A stretch of DNA of 64,000 nucleotides, taken from NCBI RefSeq assembly GCF_009769735.1, contig NZ_WSRO01000002.1, forward strand, positions 5,716,001-5,780,000, given 5' to 3'. A program made the translations under genes and the position numbers. The notes beneath the pieces are model-generated. The model was not told the origin of the DNA. It saw only the letters and a list, made by a program, of their open reading frames with translations, and did no database searches. Source of the stretch: Streptomyces sp. BA2. GTDB lineage: Bacteria; Actinomycetota; Actinomycetes; Streptomycetales; Streptomycetaceae. This document shows positions 61,119 through 64,000 of this stretch, in pieces (positions within the stretch are counted from its first letter, which is position 1; each line of letters begins with the position of its first letter).

Positions 61119-62069
61119 ATGAGCTCTACGATCTCCAACTCCCGTCTGCGCACCTTCGGTTCGAAGACGGCCGGACCCGGTCAGCCCGTCTACATCACCG
61201 GCGAGATCGGCATCAACCACAACGGCGAGCTCGACAACGCGCTCGCGCTGATCGACGTGGCCGCCGACGCCGGCTGCGACGCGGTCAAGTTCCAGAAGCG
61301 CACCCCGGAGATCTGCACCCCGCGCGACCAGTGGGACATCGAGCGCGACACCCCCTGGGGCCGGATGACGTACATCGACTACCGCCACCGCGTGGAGTTC
61401 GGCGAGTCCGAGTACCAGGCCATCACCGAGCACTGCAAGAAGCGCGGCATCGACTGGTTCGCGTCCCCGTGGGACACCGAGGCTGTCGCCTTCCTGGAGA
61501 AGTTCGACCTGCCCGCCCACAAGGTCGCCTCCGCCTCCCTCACGGACGACGAGCTGCTGCGCGCCCTGCGCGCCACGGGCCGCACGGTCATCCTCTCCAC
61601 GGGCATGTCGACCCCGAAGCAGATCCGCCACGCGGTAGAGGTGTTGGGCTCCGACAACATCCTGATGTGCCACGCCACGTCGACGTACCCGGCGCAGGCG
61701 GAGGAGCTCAACCTCCGCGTCATCAACACCCTCCAGGCCGAGTACCCGAACGTCCCGATCGGCTACTCCGGTCACGAGACGGGCCTGCAGACCACCCTCG
61801 CGGCGGTCGCCCTCGGCGCCACGTTCGTCGAGCGCCACATCACCCTCGACCGCGCCATGTGGGGCTCGGACCAGGCGGCGTCGGTGGAGCCCCAGGGCCT
61901 CACGCGCCTCGTGCGCGACATCCGCACCATCGAGGCCTCCCTCGGTGACGGCGTCAAGAAGGTCTACGAGTCGGAGCTGGGCCCGATGAAGAAGCTGCGC
62001 CGCGTCGCGGGCGTCGTCGCGGAGGCCGACGCGGCCGAGGCGGCCGAGCACGAGCCGGTCGCGGTCTGA
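61119..62069 (+). CDS. neuB: Nonulosonic acid (probably Kdn) synthase, NeuB/NANS family
   Basis: This 316-residue TIM-barrel synthase has VYITGEIGINHNGELDNALA, CDAVKFQKRTPEICTP, ILSTGMSTPKQIRHAV and the metal-binding His residues in PIGYSGHETGL and FVERHITLDRAMWGSDQAAS. It condenses PEP with a hexose or its 6-phosphate. The GYSGHETG...ERHITLD segment is notably like animal NANS, which makes 9-phosphates. The protein ends soon after the barrel in an Ala/Glu tail and lacks the C-terminal SAF (antifreeze-like) domain of classical NeuB (about 345 residues). Confidence 0.87.
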   Translation: MSSTISNSRLRTFGSKTAGPGQPVYITGEIGINHNGELDNALALIDVAADAGCDAVKFQKRTPEICTPRDQWDIERDTPWGRMTYIDYRHRVEFGESEYQAITEHCKKRGIDWFASPWDTEAVAFLEKFDLPAHKVASASLTDDELLRALRATGRTVILSTGMSTPKQIRHAVEVLGSDNILMCHATSTYPAQAEELNLRVINTLQAEYPNVPIGYSGHETGLQTTLAAVALGATFVERHITLDRAMWGSDQAASVEPQGLTRLVRDIRTIEASLGDGVKKVYESELGPMKKLRRVAGVVAEADAAEAAEHEPVAV

Positions 62070-62155
62070 GCGCGCAAGCGCTCTTAACGGGACCTTTCAC
62101 CGGGAGTCCTGTGGCCCCCGGGACCCCCACAAGGACAGGACACGGTCATACGACG

Positions 62156-63268
62156 ATGAGCCCCCGACCCGGGCCGACGGCCCCCACAGCTGCGGCGCCC
62201 ACCACCCTGGCGTTCGTAGAGAGCCCTGTGCAGCTCCTCAACGTCCTTGAGTGGGCGCATTCGGCAGGGGCGACCGGCCCGGCCGGGGGTCTCACCGTCG
62301 TCGTCCTCTCCCCGAACGACCCCATGACCCGGGGCCAGTTGCGCCGCATGGCCCAGCTGGCCCGTGACGAGGGCCTGAACGTCCGCTGGGAGGAGGCGCG
62401 CGGCGGCGCGGCTGCTCCCTTCCAGACCATCGGCGGCCTGACGGGCTCGCTGCGGGCGGCGGACAGGATCGTGATCGGCGACCCGTTCTCACGCTACGTA
62501 CAGCTGCTCCTGACCATCACGCGGGCCCGCTCGCTGGTGGTCGTGGACGACGGAACGGCCACGATGGAATTCGTGGCGCAGCTGGCAGCCGGGGAACGGC
62601 TGGTGCGCTGGCACCGCAGGGGCGGCCGCCCGGGCGCACGCGACATCGCCTTCGCCCCGATCTCGGCCTCCGCCCGGCGCCGCCTGACGCCGGGCGGCAA
62701 GCGCAAGGTGGAGGTCTTCTCGTCCATGCCGATCGAGAAGGCTCCGGAGGGCGTGGCCGTGACGGCCAACACCTTCGCGTGGACGCGGGAACGGTTCGGC
62801 CCGCCGCGGGTGTCCAAGGGGGCGGACCTGGTGGGCACCTCGCTGGTGGAGACGGGCGTGGTGGACCTGGACCGCTACGTGGAGGCGGTCCGCTCCTTGT
62901 CCCGGGCCCACGGCGCGACGCGCTATTTCGCACACCGCCGCGAGAGCTCCGAGAAACTCCACCGCCTGGCGGTGGAGACGGGCTTGCAGGTGGTACGCCC
63001 GGACCTGCCGCTGGAACTGATCGCCCGACGGGGCCCGATCGGCCGAACGATCCTGAGCTTCCCGTCGACGGTGGTCCACACCTTGCCCCTGGCCCTGGCG
63101 GGCACGGAGGTCCGAGTCGCGGTCTGCGACATCGACCCGGCGTGGCTGACGGAAAACGCCTCGCCGAGGGCGCAGGGCTTCTTGTCAGGCGTAACGGGAA
63201 CGGCCCGGGACGTACACCGCCTGGCGTCGGTGGCTTCCCCGGCACAGGGGGTCGTGGCTACGGCGTGA
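62156..63268 (+). CDS. Possible sialyltransferase-like protein
   Basis: This 370-residue protein begins TLAFVESPVQLLNVLEWAHS, a start similar to GT52/polysialyltransferase-like enzymes, and has DRIVIGDPFSRYVQLLLT, LVVVDDGTATMEFVAQLAAG and a mid-protein GATRYFAHRRESSEKLHRLA. The family is not certain. Start choice is between ATG 62156 and GTG 62111, the latter with gggag close by. Position after neuA/neuB suggests a transferase for the same polymer. Its 3' end overlaps the convergent DUF397 gene by 11 bp. Confidence 0.65.
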   Translation: MSPRPGPTAPTAAAPTTLAFVESPVQLLNVLEWAHSAGATGPAGGLTVVVLSPNDPMTRGQLRRMAQLARDEGLNVRWEEARGGAAAPFQTIGGLTGSLRAADRIVIGDPFSRYVQLLLTITRARSLVVVDDGTATMEFVAQLAAGERLVRWHRRGGRPGARDIAFAPISASARRRLTPGGKRKVEVFSSMPIEKAPEGVAVTANTFAWTRERFGPPRVSKGADLVGTSLVETGVVDLDRYVEAVRSLSRAHGATRYFAHRRESSEKLHRLAVETGLQVVRPDLPLELIARRGPIGRTILSFPSTVVHTLPLALAGTEVRVAVCDIDPAWLTENASPRAQGFLSGVTGTARDVHRLASVASPAQGVVATA

Positions 63269-63461
63269 CGTCCGCCTTGGCCTTGATCACCGCGATGAGG
63301 GCGGCGAGCTGGGGGCGGGCGGTGGTGAGGATCTCCTCCGGGGTGTCGCTTTCTCGGAGGTGGATGGTGTGGGAGGGGCCGGGGGCTATGTAGAGGCAGG
63401 AGGAACCTTCCTCGCTGTAGGTGGACTTCTGCCAGTTCGGCTTCGGGCTCGGTTCGGTCAT
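63258..63461 (-). CDS. DUF397 domain protein
   Basis: This 67-residue protein has the DUF397 pattern: NWQKSTYSEEGSSCLYIAPG and a C-terminal LAALIAVIKAKADVTP. DUF397 proteins regularly follow XRE/DUF5753 regulators in Streptomyces, and some act as their small partner proteins. ATG 63461 follows gaaagg; GTG 63476 would overlap the upstream stop as GTGA. Confidence 0.85.
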   Translation of the reverse strand: MTEPSPKPNWQKSTYSEEGSSCLYIAPGPSHTIHLRESDTPEEILTTARPQLAALIAVIKAKADVTP

Positions 63462-63472
63462 GGGCGTGCCTT

Positions 63473-64000
63473 TCACAGGGCCTGGGCGATGCGGTGGATG
63501 AGCTCGCGGGACGCGGCGGGCTCCAGGGAGACCTTCTCCATGCGATCCAGTACGAGTCGGTACTTCTCCAACTGTGCGACCGCGTCGATGAGTTCGCTCC
63601 CGTGTGCGGTATCGAGCTGGACGGTGTCGAGTGTGGTGACGGGGCCGTAGGCGTAGTCGACACCGTGTCCGGTGGTGGGAAACGACGTGCCCCCGAAGGG
63701 AATGACGCGAAGCGTCAGAGCGGGCCGGTGGCTGACCTCGGTGAGGTGGTCGAGCTGGCTCCGCGCCACATCCCGGCCGCCGAACTGCATGCGCAGCGCG
63801 GCCTCGTGGACGATCGCGGTGTACGGGAGCGGCGTCTCCCGGTGCAGCACGGCCTGTCGCTTGATGCGGTGAGAGATGCGGTACTCGATCTCGTGCGGCC
63901 GCAAGGCGGGGACGACTTCGCGGAAGAGTGCGCGGGCGTGCTCGGGGGTCTGGAGCAGCCCGGGGATGTTGATCACCTGTGCCACACGCAGCGCGGTGGC
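63473..64000 (-). CDS. XRE/DUF5753 transcriptional regulator (partial, 5' end outside window)
   Basis: This is the C-terminal 175 residues of a DUF5753 (Scr1-type) domain: YRISHRIKRQAVLHRETPLP, IVHEAALRMQFGGRDVARSQ, ALTLRVIPFGGTSFP, VDYAYGPVTTLDTVQLD. The N-terminal helix-turn-helix lies beyond base 64000 and the frame is open to the edge. It is paired with the DUF397 gene downstream. Confidence 0.85.
   Translation of the reverse strand, partial: ATALRVAQVINIPGLLQTPEHARALFREVVPALRPHEIEYRISHRIKRQAVLHRETPLPYTAIVHEAALRMQFGGRDVARSQLDHLTEVSHRPALTLRVIPFGGTSFPTTGHGVDYAYGPVTTLDTVQLDTAHGSELIDAVAQLEKYRLVLDRMEKVSLEPAASRELIHRIAQAL

Overview
The window is a high-GC actinomycete chromosome segment, almost certainly Streptomyces. 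The evidence is strong GC bias at third codon positions, frequent GTG starts, purine-rich ribosome binding sites, streptomycete-type families (DUF397/DUF5753 regulator pair, small SCO4848-type membrane protein, DUF6716) and a gene order (D-Ala-D-Ala carboxypeptidase, SCO4848-type protein, sdhCDAB, sigma factors, acyl-CoA mutase, nonulosonic acid cluster) that I recall from the SCO4847-SCO4882 region of S. coelicolor. That comparison is from memory; no search was run.

Layout. 1-5443: a decaprenylphosphoryl-arabinose-type sugar-lipid locus, with dprE2 and dprE1 on the minus strand diverging from an overlapping PAP2 / UbiA / GtrA / YihY operon. 5391-8821: D,D-carboxypeptidase, small membrane protein, metallophosphoesterase and an HATPase protein. 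8870-13779: OmpR-type two-component pair diverging from an MMPL exporter with an extra C-terminal domain. 13802-15767: SMP-30-type lactonase, Lrp regulator and VOC protein. 15954-23269: a four-gene minus-strand operon (lipoprotein, secreted protein, 1540-residue type VII-signal RHS toxin with a deaminase tip, tandem SUKH-3 immunity protein). 23394-27585: succinate dehydrogenase sdhCDAB with its terminator, and uraD. 27854-33834: GH20 hexosaminidase, DUF4328 protein, two unrecognised genes, a beta-propeller lipoprotein and an MmpS-like protein.

34140-41847 holds a second, Sec-type RHS toxin of 2277 residues. Its tip carries a D...ExK nuclease-like motif, and a perfect 16-bp hairpin separates it from the probable immunity gene. 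42091-50513 holds three paralogous sigma factor genes interleaved with a PGRP amidase carrying FG-GAP repeats, a lipoprotein, a tiny coupled ORF and a membrane anti-sigma candidate; two of the sigma genes share a 28-nt upstream element. 50719-54764: L,D-transpeptidase, methylmalonyl-CoA mutase family large subunit, LysE exporter and MarR regulator. 54748-63268: two divergent operons for a nonulosonic acid (probably Kdn) surface polymer: acyltransferase, polysialyltransferase-family enzyme and GT2 on one side; DUF6716, CMP-nonulosonate synthetase fused to a HAD phosphatase, NeuB/NANS-type synthase and a possible transferase on the other. The window ends in a DUF397/XRE pair.

The most striking accessory content is the pair of polymorphic toxin loci, which use different export signals (type VII-like versus Sec) and unrelated toxin tips, and the clustered sigma factors. 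No tRNA, rRNA, CRISPR array, insertion sequence or origin was seen.
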